From the NCBI RefSeq assembly GCF_014205885.1, contig NZ_JACHFB010000005.1, positions 1-64,000 of the forward strand: 64,000 nt of DNA. Reading direction: 5' to 3'. Positions 32,349 to 43,019 of this stretch are shown here, piece by piece. The notes beneath the pieces were generated by a model. The model did not search any database. It was given only the letters and a program-made list of their open reading frames with translations, and was not told where the DNA came from. A program made the position numbers and the translations under genes. Position 1 is the first letter of the stretch; every line of letters begins with the position of its first letter. Source of the DNA: Borreliella californiensis (GTDB lineage Bacteria; Spirochaetota; Spirochaetia; Borreliales; Borreliaceae).

Positions 32349-32390
32349 TATACTAATTAAAAATTATATATATAATTTTTAATTAGTATA
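32349..32390. other. Fused right telomere (axis of the inverted dimer)
   Basis: The axis is between 32369 and 32370. From it both strands read ATATAATTTTTAATTAGTATA outward, with TTAGTATA starting 14 nt from the axis. This is the classical Borrelia telomere arrangement, and the fused form is the substrate of ResT during replication. The perfect symmetry continues over the whole window. Confidence 0.9.
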
Positions 32391-32446
32391 GATATTTCCA
32401 CTCTAAAGATTAACCCAAATTGTTAAAACTATACCTATCAAGCAGC

Positions 32447-32528
32447 AAAACTTTAACTAGAAAAAATAAAACTTTAACTAGAATTTTTAAAAATGATAAA
32501 ACTTTAATCCGAAATAATAAAACTTTAA
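32447..32528. repeat. Four phased AAAACTTTAA repeats (right-arm copy)
   Basis: Inverted copy of the array at 32211-32292, upstream of the promoter at 32532-32559. Confidence 0.7.
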
Positions 32529-32531
32529 TTT

Positions 32532-32559
32532 TTGCAATTTTTACATAAAAGTGTATAAT
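32532..32559 (+). promoter_or_regulatory. Promoter of the telomere-proximal gene (right-arm copy)
   Basis: TTGCAA, 16 bp and TATAAT; inverted copy of 32180-32207. Confidence 0.6.
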
Positions 32560-32705
32560 ATTTATATGTTTTTATTCAAGTTCTTTTTTAAAAAAAATCT
32601 GATAAACAGAAAAATTTTTACAAAATAAATCCGGATGAATTTATTCTAATTAGCAAACATCTTATCAATTCTACTAGCACTACTCACCAATTACTTGGAA
32701 TTATT

Positions 32706-33329
32706 ATGGCTTCTGGAATTTCATTAGCTCATCTAAAAAATCAAAATATCAAAACTCCTTACAATTTCAAATCCGATATACTTTCTTATGCATTGGATAA
32801 CGGTTTACAAATTGAAACATATTCTCTAATTTGCTCTAATGAAATTTCCAGATGTATTGAAAATTTAGACAAAAATAGATTACTATCTATTGATGCACGT
32901 AGAATTAATTATGTGGCAAACAATATATTTGGTTTTAGGATTACTGCTAAACAACTGAAAATTATTTACTCTTTGATTGCAAAGTCAAAAGAAACTCTAA
33001 ACGAAATTACATATAACTCTAACTCACAAAACTTCTTTTTAGTTAAAACACCTTGTATATTAAATATATCACAAAAACTCAATTACATTAAATCATTTGC
33101 ACCTCTAAAGCTCAATCAAAGCAATCTAAATCATTATCTAAACAGTTCTACTGGAACCAAACTTACAATTATTAATCTGATTTCGAATTTTTTCACTGAA
33201 AAGGAACCTTGCAAAAATTTGCATAATCTAAAATTGTACATTAATGCTAAATTAAGAAAGTTAGGCATTTACAAAAATACTTGTAAATTACAAAAGCGAA
33301 TTATATCTAAAATCTTTTTAATTAGATAG
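32706..33329 (+). CDS. Telomere-proximal hypothetical protein (right-arm copy)
   Basis: Identical 207-residue product to 31410-32033. Confidence 0.7.
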   Translation: MASGISLAHLKNQNIKTPYNFKSDILSYALDNGLQIETYSLICSNEISRCIENLDKNRLLSIDARRINYVANNIFGFRITAKQLKIIYSLIAKSKETLNEITYNSNSQNFFLVKTPCILNISQKLNYIKSFAPLKLNQSNLNHYLNSSTGTKLTIINLISNFFTEKEPCKNLHNLKLYINAKLRKLGIYKNTCKLQKRIISKIFLIR

Positions 33330-33350
33330 GTGGAAGTTTCTTTGTAATTT

Positions 33351-34022
33351 CTATTTGAAATAGTTGCCAATTAATAGCATAATTAAGGACGCTAAAATAG
33401 CTAAAACAATGGGCGAAACTACTGATGCAATAGCAACTGACACTCTGTTTTTCACGCTAAGCTTTTCCAAAAGAACTTTGTTATTGGCTTCTAGCTTTTC
33501 CAAAAGAACTTTGTTATTGGCTTCCAGCTTTTCCAAAAAAACTTTGTTATTGGCTTCCAGCTTTGCTTCTAGCCTTTGTTCCGAATTAACTATATCTTTT
33601 TGTAAATTCTTTTCTACGTTATCAATTTTAGTAGTAAGTTCACTTTTAACAGTATCAATCTTAGTAGTAAGTTCACTTTTAACAGTATCAATCTTAGTAT
33701 CTAAATTGTCTATTTTTAGATTTAAATTCTTCTCTACGTTATCAATTTTAGTAGTAAGTTCACTTTTAACAGTATCAATCTTAGTATCTAAATTGTCTAT
33801 TTTTAGATTTAAATTCTTCTCTACACCATCAATCTTAGTAACAAGATTGTCAAACTTTATGCCAAATTGTTTTTCTAAATTTTCTAAATCTCTATATGTA
33901 AGCTCATTGTGATAATATCTTTTTGACAAATCTTCAGCTATTAGTTGTTCCATACCTAATCGCAGAAACTCTTTATATATTTGTTCTTCAGTAATACTTG
34001 TTGTCACTATCGATGATTTCAT
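33351..34022 (-). CDS. bdr: Bdr protein, copy 2 (right-arm copy)
   Basis: Identical to 30717-31388: repeat tract and C-terminal transmembrane helix. Confidence 0.85.
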   Translation of the reverse strand: MKSSIVTTSITEEQIYKEFLRLGMEQLIAEDLSKRYYHNELTYRDLENLEKQFGIKFDNLVTKIDGVEKNLNLKIDNLDTKIDTVKSELTTKIDNVEKNLNLKIDNLDTKIDTVKSELTTKIDTVKSELTTKIDNVEKNLQKDIVNSEQRLEAKLEANNKVFLEKLEANNKVLLEKLEANNKVLLEKLSVKNRVSVAIASVVSPIVLAILASLIMLLIGNYFK

Positions 34023-34079
34023 AATTTACCCACCTGCTAAATACATTGTAACACAAATCAAGGCTAAATAACAGAATAT

Positions 34080-34601
34080 TTACAACCGCAAAAGTTTCCT
34101 CAAAATGCCGAATATACTTAGCCACGCAATAGTAGCTATTGAAATGCATATAGACAAGAGCACATTCCACCAATCATCATCATACAAAAATTTTTTAAAA
34201 AACCCTTTCTTATGATGCATTTGTGACTCTTTTATTCTATTTTGCTCTAACATAGATATATTTTTTTTCATAGTCTGCTCCAAGTTGAGCATGTCTTTTT
34301 GTAAATTCTTTTCTAAAGTATCAATCTTGGTATCTAAATTATCTATTTTTAGATTTAAATTCTTCTCTACACCATCAATCTTAGTAGTAAGTTGACTTTT
34401 AACAGTATCAATCTTAGTAACAAGATTGTCAAACTTTATGCCAAATTGTTTTTCTAAATTTTCTAAATCTCTATATGTTAGCTCATTGTGATAATATCTT
34501 TTTGACAAATCTTCAGCTATTAGTTGTTCCATACCTAATCGCAGAAACTCTTTATATATTTGTTCTTCAGTAATACTTGTTGCCACTATCGATGATTTCA
34601 T
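34080..34601 (-). CDS. bdr: Bdr protein, copy 1 (right-arm copy)
   Basis: Identical to 30138-30659. Confidence 0.85.
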   Translation of the reverse strand: MKSSIVATSITEEQIYKEFLRLGMEQLIAEDLSKRYYHNELTYRDLENLEKQFGIKFDNLVTKIDTVKSQLTTKIDGVEKNLNLKIDNLDTKIDTLEKNLQKDMLNLEQTMKKNISMLEQNRIKESQMHHKKGFFKKFLYDDDWWNVLLSICISIATIAWLSIFGILRKLLRL

Positions 34602-34690
34602 AATTTACTCACATGCTAAATACATTGTAACACAAATCAAGGCTAAATAACACAATATTCTCAAATCTACAAATCTAACAAATCTAAATT

Positions 34691-35515
34691 TCAATTCGAA
34701 AATTTTATAGTTTTTGGAGTAAAACCTAAATTGGCAATCCCAATATAACCGTTTCTATTTTTAGCAACTATCACTTTTACTTTAGTTGTATTACTACCTT
34801 TAGAAGTATTCCGCCCTTTACGTTTTTCCCTCTCTTGATGTAAAAAAATTACAATATCTGCATGCCATTGTAATGCTGCCGATTCTCCCAAAGTTGCCAA
34901 ACTGGGTTCTACAACCTCAGCACTTCTGGAAACTTGAGATACAACTATTATTGGAATTCCAAGTTCAAGCGCAAGCGAACGTATATTACGACTCAAAAAT
35001 GCAACTTGCTCAAAACGAGGAATATTATTCTGTGACACGGGAATCAAATTGATGTAGTCAATAAAGATAATTTTTACATCGTGGTTCAATTTCATTTGTC
35101 TGACTTTATCTTCTAACTCATGTATGTCGGTACCCCAAACGCTATTAATCCAAAAAGAAAAATTACTAACCTCAGAAACTGATTTATGAAAAGCGTCCAG
35201 TTCACTTTTATCTAGCGAACTGATGTTGTCAATCAACTTATTGTATTCTATGCCTGAATTCATCGACAAAAGCCTCCGAGTGACAGATTTACTTGTCATT
35301 TCATATGTAAACCATCCAACACTCAAATTTTGTTGTAAGCATATGTTGTGAGCAATATTGAGGGCAAAAGCCGTTTTACCAACACTGGGTCGTGCTCCAA
35401 TTACTACAAAATTTGATTCCCGAAAGCCTTGTATAATAGCATCAAGATCTCTAAACCCGCTCTGTAAGAAATTTTCATTTTCACAAGTTGACCTTATAAG
35501 ATTTGCGACTTTCAT
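34691..35515 (-). CDS. DnaB-type helicase core (right-arm copy)
   Basis: Identical to 29224-30048: Walker A GARPSVGKT, Walker B IIFIDY. Confidence 0.85.
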   Translation of the reverse strand: MKVANLIRSTCENENFLQSGFRDLDAIIQGFRESNFVVIGARPSVGKTAFALNIAHNICLQQNLSVGWFTYEMTSKSVTRRLLSMNSGIEYNKLIDNISSLDKSELDAFHKSVSEVSNFSFWINSVWGTDIHELEDKVRQMKLNHDVKIIFIDYINLIPVSQNNIPRFEQVAFLSRNIRSLALELGIPIIVVSQVSRSAEVVEPSLATLGESAALQWHADIVIFLHQEREKRKGRNTSKGSNTTKVKVIVAKNRNGYIGIANLGFTPKTIKFSN

Positions 35516-35545
35516 ATAGGTTATTCCTTCAGTAACATTACAAAT

Positions 35546-36220
35546 TCAAAATTTACGCAGTCGACTACGTAGTAGACTGCGAAGCAAACTAGGATTATCC
35601 TCTTTGCCCAACTTTTTCCGATTAATTTTATCTATCCACTTAGTTATAATACCCTCGCCCTCGGGATTTAAATCTCGACCATAGAACTTAAATACTTCTT
35701 TTTCTAACTCCATCAAGCGTCCATGTAATTTTTTATGCTCCCTATTATAGAGATTCCTATCCCTAAGCAAATACGCTATGGTATGGAGATACAAAAACAC
35801 ACTCCCCTTTTTGAACCTAAATTCAATAAAATACGATTTATTAAAAGTTTTAAATATTTTCTTAGAAAAGCTACAAACAGAGGTATAATCTCTGTAAAAT
35901 GGATTATTTTTCACCTTATTGTACCCATAAAATATACCTAAAAACGCATCTTCCTCCTTTATGGGGTATAACATAATAAATTTTCTCTCTTTGTTAAGAG
36001 AATTTATAAAATAAACACAGAACTTATGCTTCCAGGCCCGCCACCCCTTATAAACATTCATCAACCTTGTATGATACATAGTTTTATCGCCAATAATTTC
36101 CTTTTTAAAAAAAGAATGGTTCTTAAACGGTATCTGTTCTTTATTAGTTACAACAGCCTTTTCAGGACTTGGTGTTTTTACTGGCGTTTTTACTACCCTT
36201 TTTACTATTCTAAAACTAAT
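35546..36220 (-). CDS. Second PF50-like protein, apparent AUU start (right-arm copy)
   Basis: Identical to 28519-29193. ATT start at 36220; the first ATG would be at 36079. Confidence 0.6.
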   Translation of the reverse strand: MSFRIVKRVVKTPVKTPSPEKAVVTNKEQIPFKNHSFFKKEIIGDKTMYHTRLMNVYKGWRAWKHKFCVYFINSLNKERKFIMLYPIKEEDAFLGIFYGYNKVKNNPFYRDYTSVCSFSKKIFKTFNKSYFIEFRFKKGSVFLYLHTIAYLLRDRNLYNREHKKLHGRLMELEKEVFKFYGRDLNPEGEGIITKWIDKINRKKLGKEDNPSLLRSLLRSRLRKF

Positions 36221-36233
36221 ACATTACTCCTTC

Positions 36234-36635
36234 CTAAGTTCCAGATTGTTTTGGCCCCGAATCACCCGATCGGGGAGCTGCTGGAGCAGCAGGGGCTTTT
36301 TTTTCTAATCTAGCAAGAAATATATCTTTATAGTCTTTAACAATTCTGGCCAAAATCTTCTTTAAACTAGAATACCTTTTTGCCTTACAAATATATTCAA
36401 GACCATCTACCTTTTGAATAGTAAACCCTAATTTATCGTTATATTTCTTCTGAATCCACTCATCCACATACTTGTAAATATACTCATAGTCAAAATCTTC
36501 CGGTTCTAATTTAGGGAAATTGGTAATGTTTTTGTCCTTAGCTTTATTTTGTACTTCGGTGCTTCTGTAAACATGCCAAATCTTGTCCCTTCTCAAATAA
36601 AGCCTTCTTACTAAATGTTTCATTCTTATTTTCAT
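36234..36635 (-). CDS. Basic hypothetical protein with Ala/Pro tail (right-arm copy)
   Basis: Identical to 28104-28505. Confidence 0.65.
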   Translation of the reverse strand: MKIRMKHLVRRLYLRRDKIWHVYRSTEVQNKAKDKNITNFPKLEPEDFDYEYIYKYVDEWIQKKYNDKLGFTIQKVDGLEYICKAKRYSSLKKILARIVKDYKDIFLARLEKKAPAAPAAPRSGDSGPKQSGT

Positions 36636-36659
36636 TTTACCTCCTAAAGCCACTTAGGC

Positions 36660-38102
36660 TCAAATTGCTTTTTTATCAATTCCAAGACCCTCAAGAGTAA
36701 TTCCTTTAATTGTCTTGAAGCCCAAGGAATCCTTAACAATGTTACTTCTTCCATAGATGTTATTTCTATTCTCCCCTAAGTAAATTCTCTCCGGCGGCAT
36801 ATTTACGCTATCTTGCTCCTGATTATTTGACAATTCTCCTGTTTGCGTTTGCACTTGTGCTTGCGATTGACCATTAATCTTCTCCAAACGCTCTCTACTA
36901 CGATTTTCTCTCTCTTTAGCTTCCATTGCAAGCACTTTTTTCACATAATCATTAAGCTCAACTTTTTTCTTAACAAACTCTCCAAACCTTTCCTTCCAAA
37001 TGACTTCATAATCGCTAATAATCCCATCCGTACGCTTCATCATCATCCAAACTTTATATCGATAAACAGAAAACTGACCTAAAAAGTGCTCAAGTACATA
37101 CTTCAACTTGATCTCCTTGTGATCGTCTAAGGCCTTATCCAGATTATATAGTGCATTTCTGTAAGTTGTAGGATTATTGCTAAGATCTTTTATTTGACTA
37201 AGAAAATCTTTTGGGACATTTCTTTCGATCAATTTAGTTTCAATGTCTTTTTTTTCGAAATTAATATTGTTTTTTTGAATTTTTGAATTACATAAAGAAT
37301 TCTTTGAATTCTTATAATTAATATTGCTTATATTAGCTTTATTAAATACAGCCGGCGGCGAGTGGTGCGACATTGTCTTGGTGCGACTATCAACACTTTC
37401 GTTGTTTAAAGCAATGTCACCTGAGGTTTCCAAAAAAACATTTTCAGAAAAATTGTCTGAATGTTTAGAAAATTTATCTGAAAATTTGTTAGAAAACTTT
37501 GATAAGCCTGTGGATGTATCGGAAGGATACTTCAATGAATTGCCAAAAACATTAAATACTGCATTTTTTATGTCTTCGTCAAAATCGCCTACTATTTTCT
37601 TATTCTCAAGCTTCTCGCAAAGCAATGAAACAAGATGTTCCCAAATTATTTCTTTATGATACGCCGCAAGCGCTGTGTTTTGTATATAATGCGCAACACT
37701 TCCCTGTCCAATATTGTCTTTACCGAATTTTCTTAACTTAGTTTTGATCAGTCCAAACTCGTTAAGCAGTTTAAGATCCCGCTGCACAGTCCGCACACTA
37801 ACAACCCTTTTGCCATCTTTTTTGAGTAGATCAGCAACCAGTCTATAAATATCACATGCCGAATAACGAACAACTCCGCAAGAGTTTTTGTAATTTTGAT
37901 TTTTGACGTCAATTACCCAATAAACCTTCAAAAGTCTATCGTATTGATTTGATCTCATTTTTTTTATAAGCGACTCAACCTGAGACACTTTGATTGTGTT
38001 AGAACAGTGTTCTTTTTTGCTGTTTAACGCTACCAATTTGGTAAGCAATTCATGTAATACCGCTTTACTAAGCCTAGCATAATTTATTAATATTTTATTC
38101 AT
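36660..38102 (-). CDS. Phage-type replication initiator (right-arm copy)
   Basis: Identical to 26637-28079. Confidence 0.6.
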   Translation of the reverse strand: MNKILINYARLSKAVLHELLTKLVALNSKKEHCSNTIKVSQVESLIKKMRSNQYDRLLKVYWVIDVKNQNYKNSCGVVRYSACDIYRLVADLLKKDGKRVVSVRTVQRDLKLLNEFGLIKTKLRKFGKDNIGQGSVAHYIQNTALAAYHKEIIWEHLVSLLCEKLENKKIVGDFDEDIKNAVFNVFGNSLKYPSDTSTGLSKFSNKFSDKFSKHSDNFSENVFLETSGDIALNNESVDSRTKTMSHHSPPAVFNKANISNINYKNSKNSLCNSKIQKNNINFEKKDIETKLIERNVPKDFLSQIKDLSNNPTTYRNALYNLDKALDDHKEIKLKYVLEHFLGQFSVYRYKVWMMMKRTDGIISDYEVIWKERFGEFVKKKVELNDYVKKVLAMEAKERENRSRERLEKINGQSQAQVQTQTGELSNNQEQDSVNMPPERIYLGENRNNIYGRSNIVKDSLGFKTIKGITLEGLGIDKKAI

Positions 38103-38479
38103 AGTTCATATGGATCCTCTAAAACACTTAAACTTTATTTGTGTCTGAGGCTAAGTCGCGTTGCTTGCAGCGCGACTTAAACTTTCTTATCCTTTTAAAA
38201 ATTTTTTAAGACGCATTTCTAAAAAACAGGCCTCTCCATGCAGGTAAAGTATATATCAATTCGTATTTTTTGTCTTTAGAAAATCAAAAAAATTTTTTGG
38301 ATTTTTGATTTTTAGCAAAAACGATATACAATTACGAAATACCTAATAATGGTTTTGACCAAATTAGATACCGCTGGAATTTAGAATCCAGTCTAGCAGC
38401 TGCTATATTTTATTTATTTTTTTAAAGTAAGTAAAATATAGTTTTTTTATTTAAAAAATTTTAAAAAAAGAAGGATTTT
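38103..38479. promoter_or_regulatory. Divergent control region (right-arm copy)
   Basis: Inverted copy of 26260-26636. The late promoter is TTGATT, 16 bp and TACAAT at 38305-38332 (plus strand); the replication promoter is at 38248-38276 (minus strand); the G/C-rich hairpin is at 38153-38178. Confidence 0.6.
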
Positions 38480-38854
38480 ATGATAAGAGTAAAAAAACAA
38501 ATAAATATTATTGGCAGCATTGTAGCAATGTTAGTAATATCTATCTCTGGACTTGGAACATACGCTTTTAAAGGGGTAATGGCTGATCTAAAAGCTTCAG
38601 TCTTAAAAGCCAAAGACGAAATTTTTAAAGAACTTGAAGATTACTACAATGCCAAGATTAAAACCGAATTCGAAGAAATGAAAAACTCTATCAAAGAAGA
38701 ACTAAAAAGAACTACAGAATTTATTAACGCTGTTAACAAAGAAAATTTGGTATTAGAAGTTAAAAACATTTTCTCAAAAGAGCGAATCAAAACACAAGAA
38801 CTTATAAAAGAAGAAATAGAAAAAAATTTCAGAAAAATTGGAGAAAGTAAATGA
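38480..38854 (+). CDS. Membrane-anchored coiled-coil protein (right-arm copy)
   Basis: Identical to 25885-26259; first gene of the late operon. Confidence 0.6.
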   Translation: MIRVKKQINIIGSIVAMLVISISGLGTYAFKGVMADLKASVLKAKDEIFKELEDYYNAKIKTEFEEMKNSIKEELKRTTEFINAVNKENLVLEVKNIFSKERIKTQELIKEEIEKNFRKIGESK

Positions 38855-39543
38855 ATAACAAAATGTTTTTGTGCATTTACAATTTTTTCTATAAACTTCT
38901 AAAAGACTATTTCATAAAAAAGTACAAATCGGAATTACTCGAAAGTGCATCATGTTTCAAAAATTCTTACAAAGAAACTGTAAAAGAAGTCGAAATTCAC
39001 AGACTTGCCGTGCCCTTGCAAATGCAATTCAAAGAACAAAATGAAGTTATTTCAAAATTTGGATGTTATTTTCTTTGTATTTTATTTATTGGACTTGTGG
39101 TAAAAGAAATCAAAAACAGCGTTGAAAAATGTTTTGATTGTTATGAGATTGATTTACTTTTCAAGGGCCTTGTAAGTAAAGGCTGCTTAAGGGGTGACAA
39201 TGCATTTGTTAATTCTCCAAATGCAATATTTGCAAATTTGGGTATTGATGAAGATATTTACTTCGAAGAAAAACATCACCCAACCTCTTATGTTCCATCA
39301 GAATCTGATATTTTGATTGGCAAGTACAAAGACATAAGTTCTAGTTTTTACCATTTTGTATTATTAAGCAGTGATCTAAAAACTATTATTTGGGATTCGC
39401 TTGGCAATTCCAAAACTGTTGCCAACGGACACTTAGAGTCTTTAAGAGTTTTTAAAATTCAAAATACAGCAATTATAGAGCGCGTAAAAGATAGACTAGA
39501 ATTTTACAGTGCAAAATTTAGAAATAATTTGGAGGTGGCGTAA
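38851..39543 (+). CDS. C39-type peptidase-like DUF261 protein (right-arm copy)
   Basis: Identical to 25196-25888; candidate Cys72, His168, Asp182. Confidence 0.6.
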   Translation: MNNKMFLCIYNFFYKLLKDYFIKKYKSELLESASCFKNSYKETVKEVEIHRLAVPLQMQFKEQNEVISKFGCYFLCILFIGLVVKEIKNSVEKCFDCYEIDLLFKGLVSKGCLRGDNAFVNSPNAIFANLGIDEDIYFEEKHHPTSYVPSESDILIGKYKDISSSFYHFVLLSSDLKTIIWDSLGNSKTVANGHLESLRVFKIQNTAIIERVKDRLEFYSAKFRNNLEVA

Positions 39544-39917
39544 TGAACGCAATAAAAAACATTAATGAGTTATTAGACGCAGTGGACGTCAAAAATGCAC
39601 TTCTAAAGGGACTTGAAAGTTCTTTTGGTAGCGAAAAATTAGACATTGTAAACGAAGGAATGACATTTACAAGCTCACTTTTAAAGTTCATACTTTACAT
39701 TAAAGACAAAATCGAAAAAAACAATGAAGATCAAGCTGCTGTTGAGCAAATTGATAAACGTCTCAAAGATACAATTGAACTCTCAATACGAGCTTATAAA
39801 GCTTACAAAGATTCTGGAGGTGATTTTTCAGAATACAAAAAGCTTTTAAAGCTTAGAGACGAAATTACAAGTAAAATGTTAAAAGATTTACAAAATCAAG
39901 TTCAGGGGAGCAAATAA
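39543..39917 (+). CDS. BlyB-like lysis accessory protein (right-arm copy)
   Basis: Identical to 24822-25196. Confidence 0.6.
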   Translation: MNAIKNINELLDAVDVKNALLKGLESSFGSEKLDIVNEGMTFTSSLLKFILYIKDKIEKNNEDQAAVEQIDKRLKDTIELSIRAYKAYKDSGGDFSEYKKLLKLRDEITSKMLKDLQNQVQGSK

Positions 39918-40303
39918 TGAAAAATTTAAAAACAAAAACTAATTTCTTAGGGATATTTTGGATATTTTTGGTATTTCTTTCTTGTGAATCAATACCATCA
40001 CTTCCCCAAAAACCAAACTTAACAAACAAAGAAGACACCGAAAATCTAATTCTCAATGAAGCAGAACTTTTTAGATACTCAACTTCGCTAAATGTTTGGC
40101 TTTTGACCGTAAAAACCTATGCAGCCAAATACTATCCTAATGACAAATTTCCTATGTTTGAAAATTTCGATCCTGTGTTTGGCGATGAAAATGAAACCGA
40201 AGAAACAAATATGCTAAAAAATAGAATTACCTATTACAAGCGATACATAGAAAAAACTGAACCTATTGTATTTAAGTGTTACAAAAAATACAGCAGAAGA
40301 TAA
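39917..40303 (+). CDS. Small lipoprotein of the lysis cluster (right-arm copy)
   Basis: Identical to 24436-24822; lipobox FLSC. Confidence 0.6.
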   Translation: MKNLKTKTNFLGIFWIFLVFLSCESIPSLPQKPNLTNKEDTENLILNEAELFRYSTSLNVWLLTVKTYAAKYYPNDKFPMFENFDPVFGDENETEETNMLKNRITYYKRYIEKTEPIVFKCYKKYSRR

Positions 40304-43019
40304 GGATTTTATTACGTTGAAAGATCAAGACAATTTAAGTCAAGAACCTAAAGCCTTAGATCAAGAAATTGCTAGTTTAAGTCAAGAAACTGCTGACAAA
40401 AATTCAGAAATTGCTAGTTTAAGTCAAGAAGTTGAAAAAAGCAACGAAACTGCAGAAATATCAAGTGCCAAAGAAGATACAACAGAAGATTGTACTTCTT
40501 TGGGGCTTGACATTGTATTCTACACGGACGAAGGTCAAATTTTTGAACTTACCCCTTTTGTTGACACTACAAGCATTGTTCTAGAAGAAAAAATAGTTGA
40601 TCCAAGCCTAAAAACAGCAGCAAGCACGTTCAACTTTAGTGTAAACGGTCTATCAGAAGAATTTTTGAATTTCTTATTCTTCAGAAACGAAGACATTTTC
40701 GTAAAAGTAAATGATAAGAATAACCCCGTTTTTAGGGGAATTCTAGAAAAATTTTTCAGCAGAGATCTGTTCAATAGCACCAAAAGTGTATCATTCACAG
40801 TTAACGACTACTCTAGCCTATTAAAGATTGCATTCGAAAATCCAGTTCAATTCCCAATCAATTTTTCACCAGACTGGCTTTTTGTATACAATCCTTTGGC
40901 AAAAGAACTCTCACTTGTTCATCTAATAATAGAAAAAACCAAACTAAAAGACCTTATTGATGATGATGCTAGCGAATCAATACTTGACAAAGTTCCCGCT
41001 GTAATCATTGATTCTGGAGAAGATGTAGAAACTATTTTGCAAGCCTTGTTGTATGAATTCGGATACGCATATACTTTCTCCTCAAGCGGCAAATTGCAAA
41101 TTCTTCCGATTTGGAAAAGTGAAGTCATCAAGAAAGATGTTGAAATTTGTTCTTTAGACGCTGACAGTTACGTTATGTCCAAAAGCAGTTCCAGCAGCTA
41201 CGATTCAACTAAAGTTATTTGGAGAGAAGGCAAGTTTCAAAGCAAAGAAGAAGCAATGTCTAAAAAACGACCTTTGTACTCAGCCCCAATTAACGTTGCT
41301 GGTAATGACGGTGCACTGTATGTAGCGGTACTCCAAAAAGGTGTGGTTTACCCCGACTTTGCAGACAAAGTCGGCAGCAGTGTTTTTCAAGAATACGATC
41401 CTAGTTGGTTAGATACAGTTTACAAATGGGACTTCAAAAGGCGTGAAGTTTGGCACGACCACTATGCCATAAACGAACATTTAGCAATAATCTCTACACA
41501 TAATCTTGAAGCAAGGTTTAGTGCCGACTCCTCCATCAAGCTTGAAAATAAAGAATATTTTCCATCAAGGGCTAAGCTTTGGTTTAGAAACACTTCTAGT
41601 AGTCAAGGCTCCAAATATATTTACCACTTTGATATCTACGGAGATGTTTTCTACACAATAGCTCAAAATGTACTCCAAACCGACAATGCCGATGATTTTT
41701 ATTCTAAAAAGTTTGAATACACAACAAGATTCATTTTTTCCGAAGAATCCGCAGTAAGACTTTTTGAATTTTTAACAAACCTACGTGTCAAAGGACATAC
41801 TATTGTTAATTTTCGTTCAATGCAAAATCTAAATCTAACCGATTTTGTCAAGCTTAGACTTGATAATATTGGCATTGATCATTTTTTTCTCATACTTTCA
41901 AAAAAAATTACTAATCTAGATCTAGATATCAAACTTTACGAATATGAGGGAATCACTTGGGGCGACTACACTCACTACGAATACCTTACAACTTCAACCA
42001 AAATAGGAATAAGCGACTATTTGTCTGGAGTCCACAAAGTTGTTATTGCACCGTTTAATTATAATGGGATCGAAACTTCCCACTTCAAAGCAGCCGGATT
42101 TAAGGATGAGGATACTTTGAATGATGCTATTGAATTTGCAAAACAATCTGGACTCAACAAAATTAAACTACTTAAAGGCGACTTCTACATTTACAATCAA
42201 GTAAATCTAAACAATTTAGAAATCGAAAGTGATGACGAAGTTTTCATAAGAAGCACAGGGTTTTCTAAACATATTTTTACATCAGAAAAATCATTTAAAA
42301 TTTCCGGAATTAACATATGCCAACAACCAATGAGCGAGCTTTACATTAACGGAGGAGATCTAAATCAAGAAGAACTGTCGCCTTATCTGGAAGACAAGAG
42401 TTTCACACGGCCTAATGATTTAGTGCTATGTTCATCATACGCGTTAAAAGAAGCCGTTAGATCATCAGTCTATGTTACAGATGCAAACTTTGTGTACATC
42501 AAAAATGTCATATTTCTTTGTGCTCTAAACAAAGCACTAAATTTCAAAAGAACAAAAAAAATTTTACTTGAAGATGTTCATTTTGATTCTACAAATCAAA
42601 GCTTCGACATAGAAAATGTTGCCAATCTAACACTAATTAATGTTACTGCTAAAGGCAGTAAAACCGCATCAGTTGCAAATGGCCTAAATGCAATAATTAG
42701 AGACAGCTCCTTTACCAACAACATAGACGCACTCAAACTTTCTAACTTTTCAAGCTTAAAAATAACCGATACGCAGTTTAGCAACAACAATGGCACTGCA
42801 CTGCATTTAGCAGACATTACTAGTGCAAGACTAAGTAATAATACATTCACAGAAAATAAAGTTGGACTTGAAAACCATGCTTTTGACTTGATCATACGCG
42901 ATACTTTTGTAAAAAACACACTTGCTCTTAATTTAACAAGAAAATCAAACGCGGGGGTGCGAACGCTTGACCTTAGTACCTATATGGAAAACACTAAAGA
43001 CAAACAGGAGGCCGCTTAA
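40266..43019 (+). CDS. Large tail hub/spike protein (right-arm copy)
   Basis: Identical to 21720-24473. The better TTG start here is 40317, just after the upstream stop at 40301-40303. Confidence 0.7.
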   Translation: MYLSVTKNTAEDKDFITLKDQDNLSQEPKALDQEIASLSQETADKNSEIASLSQEVEKSNETAEISSAKEDTTEDCTSLGLDIVFYTDEGQIFELTPFVDTTSIVLEEKIVDPSLKTAASTFNFSVNGLSEEFLNFLFFRNEDIFVKVNDKNNPVFRGILEKFFSRDLFNSTKSVSFTVNDYSSLLKIAFENPVQFPINFSPDWLFVYNPLAKELSLVHLIIEKTKLKDLIDDDASESILDKVPAVIIDSGEDVETILQALLYEFGYAYTFSSSGKLQILPIWKSEVIKKDVEICSLDADSYVMSKSSSSSYDSTKVIWREGKFQSKEEAMSKKRPLYSAPINVAGNDGALYVAVLQKGVVYPDFADKVGSSVFQEYDPSWLDTVYKWDFKRREVWHDHYAINEHLAIISTHNLEARFSADSSIKLENKEYFPSRAKLWFRNTSSSQGSKYIYHFDIYGDVFYTIAQNVLQTDNADDFYSKKFEYTTRFIFSEESAVRLFEFLTNLRVKGHTIVNFRSMQNLNLTDFVKLRLDNIGIDHFFLILSKKITNLDLDIKLYEYEGITWGDYTHYEYLTTSTKIGISDYLSGVHKVVIAPFNYNGIETSHFKAAGFKDEDTLNDAIEFAKQSGLNKIKLLKGDFYIYNQVNLNNLEIESDDEVFIRSTGFSKHIFTSEKSFKISGINICQQPMSELYINGGDLNQEELSPYLEDKSFTRPNDLVLCSSYALKEAVRSSVYVTDANFVYIKNVIFLCALNKALNFKRTKKILLEDVHFDSTNQSFDIENVANLTLINVTAKGSKTASVANGLNAIIRDSSFTNNIDALKLSNFSSLKITDTQFSNNNGTALHLADITSARLSNNTFTENKVGLENHAFDLIIRDTFVKNTLALNLTRKSNAGVRTLDLSTYMENTKDKQEAA

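Larger units (their letters stand above)
739..32369 (+). repeat. Left arm of a giant perfect inverted repeat
   Basis: Every gene in this arm recurs in the right arm on the opposite strand at coordinate 64739 minus x, with identical protein lengths and sequences wherever compared. The arm corresponds to one linear plasmid read from its left telomere towards its right telomere. Bases 1-738 should also have a mirror, but that would lie beyond base 64000. Confidence 0.95.
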
